Below, in pieces: positions 8,915 through 17,355 of a stretch of DNA of 64,000 bases. Where the stretch lies: contig NZ_JAMGBE010000001.1 in assembly GCF_023516575.1 (NCBI RefSeq), forward strand, positions 62,001 through 126,000. The letters are read 5' to 3'. The stretch comes from Sphingomonas hankyongi (lineage in GTDB: Bacteria; Pseudomonadota; Alphaproteobacteria; Sphingomonadales; Sphingomonadaceae). The notes beneath the pieces were generated by a model, which saw nothing but the letters and a program-made list of their open reading frames with translations, was not told the DNA's origin and ran no database searches. A program made the translations under genes and the position numbers. Within the stretch, counting starts at the first letter, position 1, and each line of letters begins with the position of its first letter.

Positions 8915-9433
8915 ATGTTGCGTGCCTTGGTCATTGCCGGGCTGCTGGCGGTCGCGCCCGTAGCTATCCTCAACGCGGGCTATGCCCACGCCCAGGGACC
9001 GCAGCCGCAGAAATGCGAAGACAATGCCCAGAAGAAGGCCAAGCGCTCGATGTTCGGGAGCATTCTCGGCAGCGTCGGCGGCAGCGTATTGGGCTCGATG
9101 GGCGGAAATGTCGGCACCGTGGCCTCATTGGCGATGCCCGCTGCGTCCTATTTGGGCGACGAGCTCCTGAAGATGCTCGACTGCAAGGAGCAGCAGCAGG
9201 CGGCAAAGGCTACCGACGACGCGATCCGCGGCGGCGTTGGAACTGAGGTCAGCTGGAAGAGCGAAACGCGCGCGAACGTCTCGGGTAAGTCGAAGGTCAC
9301 GGGTCAGGAGCAGCTTGCCGACGGCGGAAGCTGCGTGACGGTCACCGACGTCGTGATCGTCGACGGTGAGGAAACGACAGTGCCCAAGAAGATGTGCCGC
9401 GCACGCGGCGCGAGCGGCTACGCCAAGGTCTGA
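8915..9433 (+). CDS. Exported glycine-zipper, 17-kDa-antigen-like protein
   Basis: A 172-residue protein with a signal peptide (MLRALVIAGLLAVAPVAIL, likely cut after AHA), a glycine-rich zipper-like stretch (SILGSVGGSVLGSMGGNVG, about residues 47-65) and a C-terminal domain with paired cysteines (GGSCVTV and KKMCRARG). This resembles the Rickettsia 17-kDa surface antigen fold found in many envelope proteins. GGGGG lies 12 bases ahead of the ATG. It is followed after two bases by the ClpP-like gene, so the two are co-transcribed. Likely periplasmic or outer-membrane associated; exact role unknown. Confidence 0.6.
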   Translation: MLRALVIAGLLAVAPVAILNAGYAHAQGPQPQKCEDNAQKKAKRSMFGSILGSVGGSVLGSMGGNVGTVASLAMPAASYLGDELLKMLDCKEQQQAAKATDDAIRGGVGTEVSWKSETRANVSGKSKVTGQEQLADGGSCVTVTDVVIVDGEETTVPKKMCRARGASGYAKV

Positions 9434-9435
9434 GC

Positions 9436-10140
9436 ATGCGCCGTCGCCAGCTTGGCCTTACGCTTGCAGCCTGCCTCGTCGTGTCGACCGCGGCCACTGC
9501 GGCGGACATGGACCCGATCAATCCGTCCTGTCCCAAGCAGCTCAACTGGTCGACCTATCCGCGCATGAAGTTCACGCTGGACGCCTCAAGCGGACAGCGC
9601 ATCCTGAAGGCCGAAGGTGCAATCGACGAAGACATGCCGCTGCGCCTCGACGAGGCGCTGAAGACCAACCAGCCCGTGGACGAGATTTGGCTCCGCTCGC
9701 CAGGAGGCGACGCGCGGGCCGGCAATGCCGCAGGCAAGCTGATCCGCACCGCCGGGATTCCCACACGCATCCCGGGCGGATGGGCGTGCTTTTCGGCCTG
9801 CAACTTCATCTTCATGGGCGGCCCCGTCCGGTTCGTCGACCCGACAGGATTGTTCGTGGTCCACATGTTCACCCATCTCGGCGACAAGGAAGCCGTGCGG
9901 TCGGAGCTCGACAAGGGGCACGACAATGCGATCGGCCTGATCGGGGATGTGGAACAGGACTCGGCTTTGCTCGCCAGTGAGGATAATGACTTCCTCATTC
10001 GGATGGGCGTGTCCCGCAAGCTGCTGACCGAGGTGATGTATCAGCAGAAGGCTGTCGCCGAGGGCGGCGAGGACAAGTCCACGAGGCGCTGCCTGACGGC
10101 GGCCGAGACGGTGAAATACAATGTCGCGAATGCACAGTAA
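9436..10140 (+). CDS. Exported ClpP/crotonase-fold protein
   Basis: A 234-residue protein with a signal peptide (about residues 1-22) and a fold like the ClpP-type periplasmic proteins of the COG3904 kind. EIWLRSPGGDARAG is the strand-turn-helix typical of ClpP. ACFSACNFIFMGG places a candidate nucleophile at Ser120, and LFVVHMFTH a candidate base at His143. That pair, in the expected order, supports a serine hydrolase, but activity is inferred. I used the ATG at 9436, two bases after the previous stop; the frame is open further upstream inside that gene. It probably acts in the periplasm with its two exported neighbours. Confidence 0.65.
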   Translation: MRRRQLGLTLAACLVVSTAATAADMDPINPSCPKQLNWSTYPRMKFTLDASSGQRILKAEGAIDEDMPLRLDEALKTNQPVDEIWLRSPGGDARAGNAAGKLIRTAGIPTRIPGGWACFSACNFIFMGGPVRFVDPTGLFVVHMFTHLGDKEAVRSELDKGHDNAIGLIGDVEQDSALLASEDNDFLIRMGVSRKLLTEVMYQQKAVAEGGEDKSTRRCLTAAETVKYNVANAQ

Positions 10141-10149
10141 GGAGTATCA

Positions 10150-10830
10150 ATGATGCGCGCGAAGCTATTGCTGTGGGGCGTAGCAACGGCTGTAGCCCTG
10201 AGTTCGACTGCCGCTTTGGCCAGCGTCGTGGTCGTCCGTTCACTTGGTCCGTCGGCGAAGGCCTATCCGCCAGGCAAGACTCTTCCAGAAAGTGCCAGCA
10301 TTTCCCTCAAGGGTGGCGACGTCGTCACCTTGCTCGGGCCGAGCAGCGCCCAGACGCTCCGCGGACCCGGCAATTTTGAGGCGAAGCAGGTTGCCCTCGC
10401 ATCCGCCGCCGGCAAGCGGGGCCGTTTCGGCGCGCTGCGCACTGCGGAAGTCGCGCATAATCCCAGCATCTGGGATCTCGACGTGACTCAAAGCGGAAAG
10501 ATGTGCGTCAACAAGGCCGGCAAGCTTACTCTTTGGCGTCCGGATGCCGAGACTGCGGCGACGGTGAAGATCCGTTCTTCCGATGGGAAGACGCAGGATC
10601 TCGCATGGGCGGCGGGCAAGGCATCGGCGGTTTGGCCGGCGTCGCTGCCTCTGGCGAATTCGGCGGAGTATCAGATCGAGTGGCCCTCGACCGGCGAGAA
10701 GAGCAGCGTCACCTTCGTGACGGTTGCTTCGGCTCCGAGCGACCTGGTCGGCGCGGCGCAAGTGCTGATCGAGAATGGCTGCCAGAACCAGCTCGACCTG
10801 CTCGTCGAAAGCGCGAGCAAGAGCCAGTAA
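10150..10830 (+). CDS. Exported protein of unknown function
   Basis: A 226-residue protein with a signal peptide ending near ALAS (residue 25). The mature part starts with a small beta-rich region (SISLKGGDVVTLLGPSSAQ) reminiscent of the FecR-like or SH3-like modules found in exported proteins of signalling operons. The C-terminal half contains two cysteines (KMCVNK and ENGCQNQ) that could pair. AAGGAG just ahead of the ATG at 10150 is a strong ribosome site. It is the last gene of the telA run; the next gene is convergent and starts immediately after the stop. I do not recognise a catalytic motif. Confidence 0.55.
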   Translation: MMRAKLLLWGVATAVALSSTAALASVVVVRSLGPSAKAYPPGKTLPESASISLKGGDVVTLLGPSSAQTLRGPGNFEAKQVALASAAGKRGRFGALRTAEVAHNPSIWDLDVTQSGKMCVNKAGKLTLWRPDAETAATVKIRSSDGKTQDLAWAAGKASAVWPASLPLANSAEYQIEWPSTGEKSSVTFVTVASAPSDLVGAAQVLIENGCQNQLDLLVESASKSQ

Positions 10831-12027
10831 TCAGCCGATTATCGCCAACGACTTGAGCCGTTCGCGTTCGGACGGCTCCAGTCCCAGCCGGGCAATTATC
10901 TCGTCAGTATGCTCGCCCAGGCCGGGCGGCGGCAGCTCCGAATCCGCTCGCGCGCCATCCAGCCTAACCGGCGATCCTACCAACGGCACTCCGGCAATCG
11001 TCCGCACCATGGCGCGATGCTGCGCCTGCACGTCCGTCAGTGCCTGGCTGATGCGATTGATGGGGCCGGCCGGGATTCCTGCTGCTTCCAACTGCTCGAG
11101 CCATTGCGCGGCGGGCCTGGTCCGGATGACCTCGGCGACCATGCCGACGATCTCTTCGCGATTGGCGACGCGGGCGGCATTCGATGCGAAGCGCCCATCG
11201 CTGACCCATTCGGAATGTCCGCAGATTTCGGCGAGCCGGGCGAACTGGCGGTCGTTGCCTACCGCGATGATGATCGGCTGATCGGCGGCCTCGAACGGCT
11301 GGTAAGGCACGATGTTTGGGTGGCTATTCCCCTGGCGCGGTGGGTCACTTCCGGAGACCAGGGCATTGGACGCCTGGTTCGCGAGCATTGCGAGCTGGGT
11401 GTCGAACAGGGCCATGTCGATATGGGCCCCTTTGCCGGTCTTCTCGCGCTGGAGGAGTGCGGCGAGAACCGCAACGCAGGTATAGAGGCCGGTGAACAGG
11501 TCCACCACGGCGACGCCCACCCGCATCGGCGCTCCTCCCGGCTCGCCATCCGGCAGGCCGGTGATGCTCATGAGGCCGCCCATGCCCTGGATGATATAAT
11601 CGTACCCGGCTCGCGCGGCGTAAGGCCCGTCCTGCCCGAAGCCGGTAATCGACGCATAGACGAGGCGCGGATTTGCGTTCCGAAGCGTCTCGGCGTCGAG
11701 CCCGAACTTCTTCAAGCCGCCGACCCGGAAATTCTCGACCACCACATCGGCGCCAGCAGCGAGCTTCCGAACCAAACCCGCGCCTTCTTCCTGGCCAAAG
11801 TCGATCGCGGCGGACTTCTTGCCCCGGTTCGCGCTCAGGAAATAAGCCGCGACGCGCTCGTCGCCCTCACCGTGCCACGGCGGCCCCCAGCGGCGCGTGT
11901 CGTCGCCCGCGCCGGGCCGCTCGACCTTGATGACTTCAGCGCCGAGATCGGCGAGCAACTGCGTGCACCATGGCCCCGCAAGGACCCGGCTGAGGTCCAG
12001 GACTTTTATGCCGTCGAGCGGCTTCAA
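10831..12027 (-). CDS. CaiB/BaiF (class III) CoA-transferase
   Basis: A 398-residue class III CoA-transferase. The N-terminus DGIKVLDLSRVLAGPWCTQLLADLGAEVIKVE is diagnostic. The catalytic aspartate that carries the acyl anhydride sits in HIDMALFDTQLAMLAN, and GYDYIIQGMGGLMSITG is another family block. It moves CoA between acyl-CoA and a carboxylic acid; the substrate cannot be read from sequence. It is the last gene of a five-gene minus-strand run starting with pgi and overlaps the oxidoreductase upstream by four bases, so the two may work on the same metabolite. Confidence 0.9.
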   Translation of the reverse strand: MKPLDGIKVLDLSRVLAGPWCTQLLADLGAEVIKVERPGAGDDTRRWGPPWHGEGDERVAAYFLSANRGKKSAAIDFGQEEGAGLVRKLAAGADVVVENFRVGGLKKFGLDAETLRNANPRLVYASITGFGQDGPYAARAGYDYIIQGMGGLMSITGLPDGEPGGAPMRVGVAVVDLFTGLYTCVAVLAALLQREKTGKGAHIDMALFDTQLAMLANQASNALVSGSDPPRQGNSHPNIVPYQPFEAADQPIIIAVGNDRQFARLAEICGHSEWVSDGRFASNAARVANREEIVGMVAEVIRTRPAAQWLEQLEAAGIPAGPINRISQALTDVQAQHRAMVRTIAGVPLVGSPVRLDGARADSELPPPGLGEHTDEIIARLGLEPSERERLKSLAIIG

Positions 12028-13607
12028 TGGCGCCGCTTCCAGAACCGCCGGTCCTGCAGCACGGCGCGCGCCGCATTATGGCCTGGCGCGCCGGTTACGC
12101 CACCGCCGGGGTGCGCACCGGACCCGCATAGATAGAGGCCCTTCAGCGGCATCCGGTAGTCCGCGGCGCCGACCATCGGGCGGCCGCTGAACAGCTGGTC
12201 GAGGCTCATCTTCCCATGGAAAATATCGCCGCCGATCAGTCCGAAGCGCCGCTCGAGGTCCAGCGGCGAGTGGATTTGCCGTCCGATCACCGACTTCGCG
12301 AAGCCCGGCGCGTGGCTGTCCACGGTCGCGACGATCGCGTCGGCCGCTTTTTCACGTTCGTCGTCCCAACTGCGGCCCGGTCCGAGGTCGTAGCGGAAGT
12401 GTTGGCAGAATAGCGACGCGACATGCTTGCCCTTCGGGGCGAGCGTCGGGTCCATCGTCGAGGAGATGACCATCTCGACCACCGGCTGCTTGGACCAGCC
12501 GCCGGTCAGAGCATCCACATAGGCGGCGTGCATGTATTCCATGCTGGGAGCCATGATCACGCCGGCGGTGAGGTGGTTGCCTTTCTTCGGAAGGACCTTG
12601 AACTTCGGCGTCTCGCTCAGCGCCACATTCATCCGGAATGTAGCGCTTTCGCATTTCCAGCCGTGCATGCGCGCGGCGACATCCGGCTCGACCGATCCGG
12701 CAGGCACGAGGCGGTCGAACAGCAGCTTCGGGTTCACGCCAGCAACGACGCTCTTCGCGCGCCAGGCCTTGCCGCCCGCGACCACGCCGCTCGCACGGCC
12801 GTCGCTCACGATGATTTCTTCGACCGGACTGCTGAGCAGGATGTCGACCCCCGCTTCTCTGCACGCCCGAGCCATCGCCTGGGTGATCGACCCCATTCCG
12901 CCGATCGCATGGCCCCATGCACCGGGAACGCCGGCGGCCTCGCCGAACAGGTGGTGGAGCAGGACGTAAGCGGTGCCCGCGCTGTGCGGCGATGCGAAAT
13001 TGCCGACGATGCCGTCGAAGGCGAACAGCGCCTTCACGATGTCGGTCTCGAAATATCGGTCGAGCACCTCCGACGCGCTGCGAAGGGCGAAGTCATGGAC
13101 GATCCGCGTTTCGCCCAGGGACAGGCCCGCCATGTCGCGGCCCAGCGTCACGATCTTGGGAAGCGCGCTGACTTTCGCTCCCGCATTGGGTGGGGCGCGC
13201 AGCAGCCATTTCTTGAGGAGGCGCACGACCGCATCGAGATCGCTGAGGTAGCGGTCATATCCCTCGGCATCGCGCTTCGAATGACGCGCGATCTCCTTGC
13301 GCGTGAGCCCGCCGCGGCCGGCAAGCAGGTAATCGCCGTCGTCCGGAAGGAAATTGTCGGTCTTGCGCAGCACGACCTTCAGCCCGTGCCGCTCCAGCTG
13401 CATGTCGCGGATCACCTTCGGGTTGAGAAGGCTCACCGTGTAGCTCGCCGCCGAATTGCGGAAGCCCGGAAGGAACTCGTCCGTCACCGCCGCACCGCCC
13501 ACGACGTCCGCCGCCTCAAGGACGGCGACCTTCAGGCCCTTCCGGGCGAGATAATAAGCGCAAGTGAGGCCGTTGTGGCCGGCCCCGATTATGATCGCGT
13601 CGTGCAA
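12024..13607 (-). CDS. FAD-dependent oxidoreductase, PYROXD2/phytoene-desaturase-like
   Basis: A 527-residue flavoprotein. The N-terminal Rossmann dinucleotide site is IIIGAGHNGLTCAYYLARKG, with the ribose-binding acidic residue in AVLEAADVVGG. The C-terminal FAD contact is GLYLCGSGAHPGGGVTGAPG. This combination is typical of the PYROXD2 branch of the phytoene desaturase superfamily, whose bacterial substrates are mostly unknown. Carotenoid desaturation is less likely, because no crtB/crtE neighbour is present. It starts 16 bases after gor ends and overlaps the CoA-transferase by four bases. Confidence 0.82.
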   Translation of the reverse strand: MHDAIIIGAGHNGLTCAYYLARKGLKVAVLEAADVVGGAAVTDEFLPGFRNSAASYTVSLLNPKVIRDMQLERHGLKVVLRKTDNFLPDDGDYLLAGRGGLTRKEIARHSKRDAEGYDRYLSDLDAVVRLLKKWLLRAPPNAGAKVSALPKIVTLGRDMAGLSLGETRIVHDFALRSASEVLDRYFETDIVKALFAFDGIVGNFASPHSAGTAYVLLHHLFGEAAGVPGAWGHAIGGMGSITQAMARACREAGVDILLSSPVEEIIVSDGRASGVVAGGKAWRAKSVVAGVNPKLLFDRLVPAGSVEPDVAARMHGWKCESATFRMNVALSETPKFKVLPKKGNHLTAGVIMAPSMEYMHAAYVDALTGGWSKQPVVEMVISSTMDPTLAPKGKHVASLFCQHFRYDLGPGRSWDDEREKAADAIVATVDSHAPGFAKSVIGRQIHSPLDLERRFGLIGGDIFHGKMSLDQLFSGRPMVGAADYRMPLKGLYLCGSGAHPGGGVTGAPGHNAARAVLQDRRFWKRRH

Positions 13608-13623
13608 AAATCCCCCAATCGGC

Positions 13624-14964
13624 TCATCGCATCAGGACCAGCTCTTCAGCCATGGTCGGGTGCAAAGCCACCGTTGCGTCAAAGTCTTCCTTCTTCAGGC
13701 GCGCCTTCACGGCAATCGCCGCAGCCTGAAGGATTTCGGGCGCGTCCGGCCCGATCATGTGCAGGCCGACGATCCGGTCCGTCTCGCCGTCGACCACGAG
13801 CTTGTAAAGCGAACGCTCGTTGCGTCCCGCAAGCACGTTCTTCATTGCCCGGAAGTCCGAAGTGTAGGTGCGGACGGATCCGAGCCGATTGCGTGCCTCG
13901 CCTTCCGTCATGCCGACCCCGGCCAGCGGCGGGTGGCTGAACACGGCGCTCGGAATGCAATTGTAATCGACGCGGGTCGGCTTGTTGCCGAAGAACGTAT
14001 CGGCAAATGCCTGCGCCTCGCGGATCGCGACGGGCGTCAGCTGGATCCTGTCGGTCACGTCGCCGACGGCGAAGATCGACGGGTTCGACGTGCGATTGTC
14101 CTCGTCGACCTTGATCTGGCCCTTCTCGCCGAATTCGACGTCCGCCGCATCGCAGCCCAGGCCTTCGACGTTGGGCTGCCGCCCGATCGCGAACAAGGCC
14201 TGGTCCGCTTCGAGATCGTCGCACCCCTTGAGGCGGAGCTTGAGCGATCCATCGTCACGCCTCTCTATGGATTTGCCTATGACGTTGAACTCGTAATGGA
14301 TGCCCTTGCGGATCGAGATTTGCAGCAGCCGGTCGACGATCTGCTGGTCGTAATGGCGGAGCAAAGTGTCGCTTCGATTGATCAGCGTCACCTGCGATCC
14401 GAACTGATGGAAGATGCCGGCGAACTCGTTGGCGATATAGCCGCCGCCGGCGATCACGATCCGGTCGGGCAGCTTCTCGAGATGGAAGACCTCGTTGGAG
14501 GTGATCGCATGCTCGATGCCCGGCAAGTCCGGCATCTGCGGGCGGGCGCCGGTGGCGATCAGGATCTTGTCGGCCGTGACGGTCTTGCCCGACCCCAGGT
14601 GAAGCGAGCTGGGCCCGGTCAGCTCGGCGCGCTCCTTGAAGATCGTGACCTCATGGTTGGTCAACGTCTCCGTATAAGCGCCTTCCAGACGCGAAACTTC
14701 CGCCAGCACATTGTCGCGGAGCACGGCCCAGTCGAAGCGCTTTTCCGGGACGTCCCAGCCGAACATCGCCGCATCGTCGAGATCTTCCGCAAAATGCGCG
14801 CCGTAGACGAGCAGCTTCTTGGGGACGCAGCCGCGAATCACGCAGGTCCCGCCGATCTTGTGTTCCTCGGCAATGCCGACGCGCGCTCCGTGCGCAGCCG
14901 CAACGCGTGCCGCGCGCACTCCGCCGCTTCCCGCGCCGATCACGAATAGGTCGAAGTCAGCCAT
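13624..14964 (-). CDS. gor: Glutathione-disulfide reductase
   Basis: A 446-residue flavoprotein disulfide reductase. It has the FAD site VIGAGSGGVRAARVAA, the redox pair GGTCVIRGCVPKKLL (Cys-x4-Cys), an NADPH Rossmann motif AGGGYIANEFAG, and the C-terminal active-site HPTMAEE with the histidine that completes the catalytic pair of the partner subunit. Length and the RGCVPKK form fit the class of glutathione reductases found in alphaproteobacteria rather than dihydrolipoamide dehydrogenase. It keeps cytoplasmic glutathione reduced using NADPH. It abuts the protease-like gene with no spacer, so co-transcription is likely. Confidence 0.92.
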   Translation of the reverse strand: MADFDLFVIGAGSGGVRAARVAAAHGARVGIAEEHKIGGTCVIRGCVPKKLLVYGAHFAEDLDDAAMFGWDVPEKRFDWAVLRDNVLAEVSRLEGAYTETLTNHEVTIFKERAELTGPSSLHLGSGKTVTADKILIATGARPQMPDLPGIEHAITSNEVFHLEKLPDRIVIAGGGYIANEFAGIFHQFGSQVTLINRSDTLLRHYDQQIVDRLLQISIRKGIHYEFNVIGKSIERRDDGSLKLRLKGCDDLEADQALFAIGRQPNVEGLGCDAADVEFGEKGQIKVDEDNRTSNPSIFAVGDVTDRIQLTPVAIREAQAFADTFFGNKPTRVDYNCIPSAVFSHPPLAGVGMTEGEARNRLGSVRTYTSDFRAMKNVLAGRNERSLYKLVVDGETDRIVGLHMIGPDAPEILQAAAIAVKARLKKEDFDATVALHPTMAEELVLMR

Positions 14965-15792
14965 TCAATTCGCCTCGCCGCGGGGTTCGAGCCACACGGC
15001 TCGCTCCTTGAAGTCGGCCGTGATCAGGAAATTCTTGAGGATCGACGTGCCGATGTTGAGCTCGTTAGCGTTCGGCTGAGCATCGACCGCTGCTTTGACA
15101 TCGCGGAAAGTCGCGCCTGCCACGTCCAGGCGCTCGAGCACGACCATGTCGCGGTCGATCTCGCCGCCGATACCGCCGCCAGTCTTTCGTCCGACGACCT
15201 TGAGCCCAAGGCGCTCGACCATCGCCTGTGACACCATGACGTCGCTGCCGTTTCCAAGATCGAACTCCGCCTGGGCAGCCTTTCCATTCACCGTAACTGG
15301 AACGGACTCGATGCCGGCATGCTCCGTGAGCTGCAGCTGCTTGCCTGGTGGAACGGCCTTACGATCGGCATGATCGATCGTGCCTCCGGCCAAATCGATG
15401 CGGAGCCGGGCAGCATCGAACAACTCTCGACCGACGATCGCCTGGGTGGGCCGTTTAATGAGGCGCGACGACAGATCGCCAAGGTCGAGGACGACCACGG
15501 CTTCAGGGTGCAGGGTCACCCCAAGCGCCTCGATCTCGACATCCGGGACGATGCGCGCGGAAGCCTCTCCACCGGATCCCTTCATGATCGTTGCCCGACC
15601 TTCGGGCAGGCCGCCGCGCTTGGCGAGCGCCGGATCGACGATGGTCGCCTCCGCTCCGCTATCGAGCAGGGCTTCCGTCTGCACGCCGGCGACTTTTGCC
15701 GGAATGAAGAGCCGGCCGTTGTAGACCGTCAGCGGATCGGCAACTGCCGCGGCGGGCGTTGCAAGCAGGGCAAAAGCGGCCAACAGCCTCAC
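14965..15792 (-). CDS. Exported retropepsin-like aspartyl protease
   Basis: A 275-residue protein with a signal peptide (MRLLAAFALLATPAAAVA) and two pepsin-like lobes. The first has the aspartyl protease motif ALLDSGAEATIVD. The second lobe has EFDLGNGSDVMVS, in which the usual D-T/S-G is changed to D-L-G-N-G-S, so the second catalytic site may be altered. It starts with GTG and overlaps the pgi stop by four bases. It is probably periplasmic. Similar gag-like proteases are widespread in alphaproteobacteria without known targets; linkage to pgi and gor gives no clear clue. Confidence 0.75.
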   Translation of the reverse strand: MRLLAAFALLATPAAAVADPLTVYNGRLFIPAKVAGVQTEALLDSGAEATIVDPALAKRGGLPEGRATIMKGSGGEASARIVPDVEIEALGVTLHPEAVVVLDLGDLSSRLIKRPTQAIVGRELFDAARLRIDLAGGTIDHADRKAVPPGKQLQLTEHAGIESVPVTVNGKAAQAEFDLGNGSDVMVSQAMVERLGLKVVGRKTGGGIGGEIDRDMVVLERLDVAGATFRDVKAAVDAQPNANELNIGTSILKNFLITADFKERAVWLEPRGEAN

Positions 15793-17276
15793 AGTCCCGC
15801 CCTTTCAAGCAGTGCGCGCGTCGACGGGTCTAGGATCGCTTCCACACTGCCTTCCCCAAGGCTGCGGGCAATCTCCTTGCCGAGCTCCACCCCGAACTGG
15901 TCGAACGGGTTGATCCCCAACAATACGGCATTCGCGAACGTCCGGTGCTCGTAGAAGGCGATCAGGGCGCCGAGCGCGCGAGCATCCAGGCGATCGAGGA
16001 GGATCGTCGCGCTTGGCCGGTTGCCCGGATAGCGGCGCTGGGGATCGTCGCTGTCGCGGCCCGCCATCAGCGCGGCACCTTGCGCGAACGCATTGAGCAG
16101 CAGCTGAAGATGATGGTCGGAATCCTGTCGGTCGTCGCCCTCGCTGACCGCGATGAACTCAACCGGCGTCACGATCGTGCCCTGATGCAGCAGCTGGAAC
16201 ACCGCGTGTTGCGCGTCCGTGCCCGTGCCGCCCCAGGTTACCGGCGCGGTCGGCAGGTCGATCGGCTCCCCGTCGGCCTGCACGGACTTGCCGTTCGATT
16301 CCATCTCCAGTTGCTGGAGATAGGACGGAAGCAGCCGAAGCCGCTCATCGTAGGGGAAAATGGCGCGCGTCTGGCAGCCGACCTGCTCCACGTAGAAGCG
16401 ATCCGCGAAAGCGGCGATCAGCGGCGCATTCGCTGATTCTTCGGTGAAGCGGAAGTGGCGGTCCATCTCGGCCGCGCCCTCGAGCAATTCCTCGAACGCG
16501 TCCCAGCCGAGCGCGAGCGCAGCGGAGATGCTGACCGAGCTCCACAGGGAATAGCGGCCGCCGACGCCTTCGCCGAATTGAAGGACGCGCGTCTCGTCGA
16601 CGCCGGTCTCGACCGCCGCTTCGGGATCGGCGGTGACGGCGATGACACGGCCGTCGGGGTCGGCGACCTCGCCCTCGCGAAGCCATTGCAGCGCCGCCTC
16701 GAGATTCGCCAGCGTCTCGGCGGTCCGGAATGTCTTGGATACGGCAACGATCAAGGTTGTCGCGGGGTCGAGGTCGCTCACGGCCTCGTCGAACGCCGCC
16801 CCATCGATGTTCGACAGGAATCGCACCTGGACGCGCGTCTGGCTTCGCCCAAGCGCGTCGACCAGCAGGGCGGGCCCGAGCACGGAGCCGCCGATGCCGA
16901 TATGGAGTACGCCCGTTACGTCCTTAAACGCTCCGCCCTCGATCGCATCGACGAGCGCACGCATCCGCTGCCGCCTCGCGGTCGCGAGATCGACATCCGC
17001 CGGCGCACCATTGCCTCGCTCTGCGACGTGCGTCGCCGCCCTGCCCTCGCTCGGATTGATTATCCCGCCGGAGAACAGCTCCTCGCGCTTCTCGTCGAAC
17101 TTCCGCGCTTCAAGACGCTTCACGCATTGCTGGATCAGCCCGGAATCGAGGTGGGTTTTCGACCAGTCGAAGTAGAGGCCGCCCACGTCGAGGCTCAGGC
17201 GGGACAGCCGGTCAGGCTCGGACGAGAAGAGCTCGTCGAGCCGCTTGAGCTTTCCGGTCTGGTTTCCGCCCGCCAT
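15789..17276 (-). CDS. pgi: Glucose-6-phosphate isomerase
   Basis: A 495-residue protein of the phosphoglucose isomerase family. Visible motifs are VLHIGIGGSVLGPALLVDAL, SKTFRTAETLAN, GVGGRYSLWSSVSISAAL (first signature) and GINPFDQFGVELGKE (second signature with the C-terminal lysine). It interconverts glucose-6-phosphate and fructose-6-phosphate in the cytoplasm, linking glycolysis, the Entner-Doudoroff route and polysaccharide precursors. I used the ATG at 17276; the upstream open frame lacks family similarity and would run to the divergent lepB gene. It heads the five-gene minus-strand run. Confidence 0.94.
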   Translation of the reverse strand: MAGGNQTGKLKRLDELFSSEPDRLSRLSLDVGGLYFDWSKTHLDSGLIQQCVKRLEARKFDEKREELFSGGIINPSEGRAATHVAERGNGAPADVDLATARRQRMRALVDAIEGGAFKDVTGVLHIGIGGSVLGPALLVDALGRSQTRVQVRFLSNIDGAAFDEAVSDLDPATTLIVAVSKTFRTAETLANLEAALQWLREGEVADPDGRVIAVTADPEAAVETGVDETRVLQFGEGVGGRYSLWSSVSISAALALGWDAFEELLEGAAEMDRHFRFTEESANAPLIAAFADRFYVEQVGCQTRAIFPYDERLRLLPSYLQQLEMESNGKSVQADGEPIDLPTAPVTWGGTGTDAQHAVFQLLHQGTIVTPVEFIAVSEGDDRQDSDHHLQLLLNAFAQGAALMAGRDSDDPQRRYPGNRPSATILLDRLDARALGALIAFYEHRTFANAVLLGINPFDQFGVELGKEIARSLGEGSVEAILDPSTRALLERAGL

Positions 17277-17355
17277 TGACGCAGCCACATAATGGCGGGG
17301 CCGGTAATTGCCACCCCGGCTTGACCTCGCACGGCCGCGCGGACAAGCGCCGACG

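Noticed and set aside
13564-14949. 461-residue plus-strand reading frame over gor
   Set aside because: It is antisense to a clear glutathione reductase with all active-site motifs; long opposite frames are common in high-GC DNA and this one shows no family pattern.
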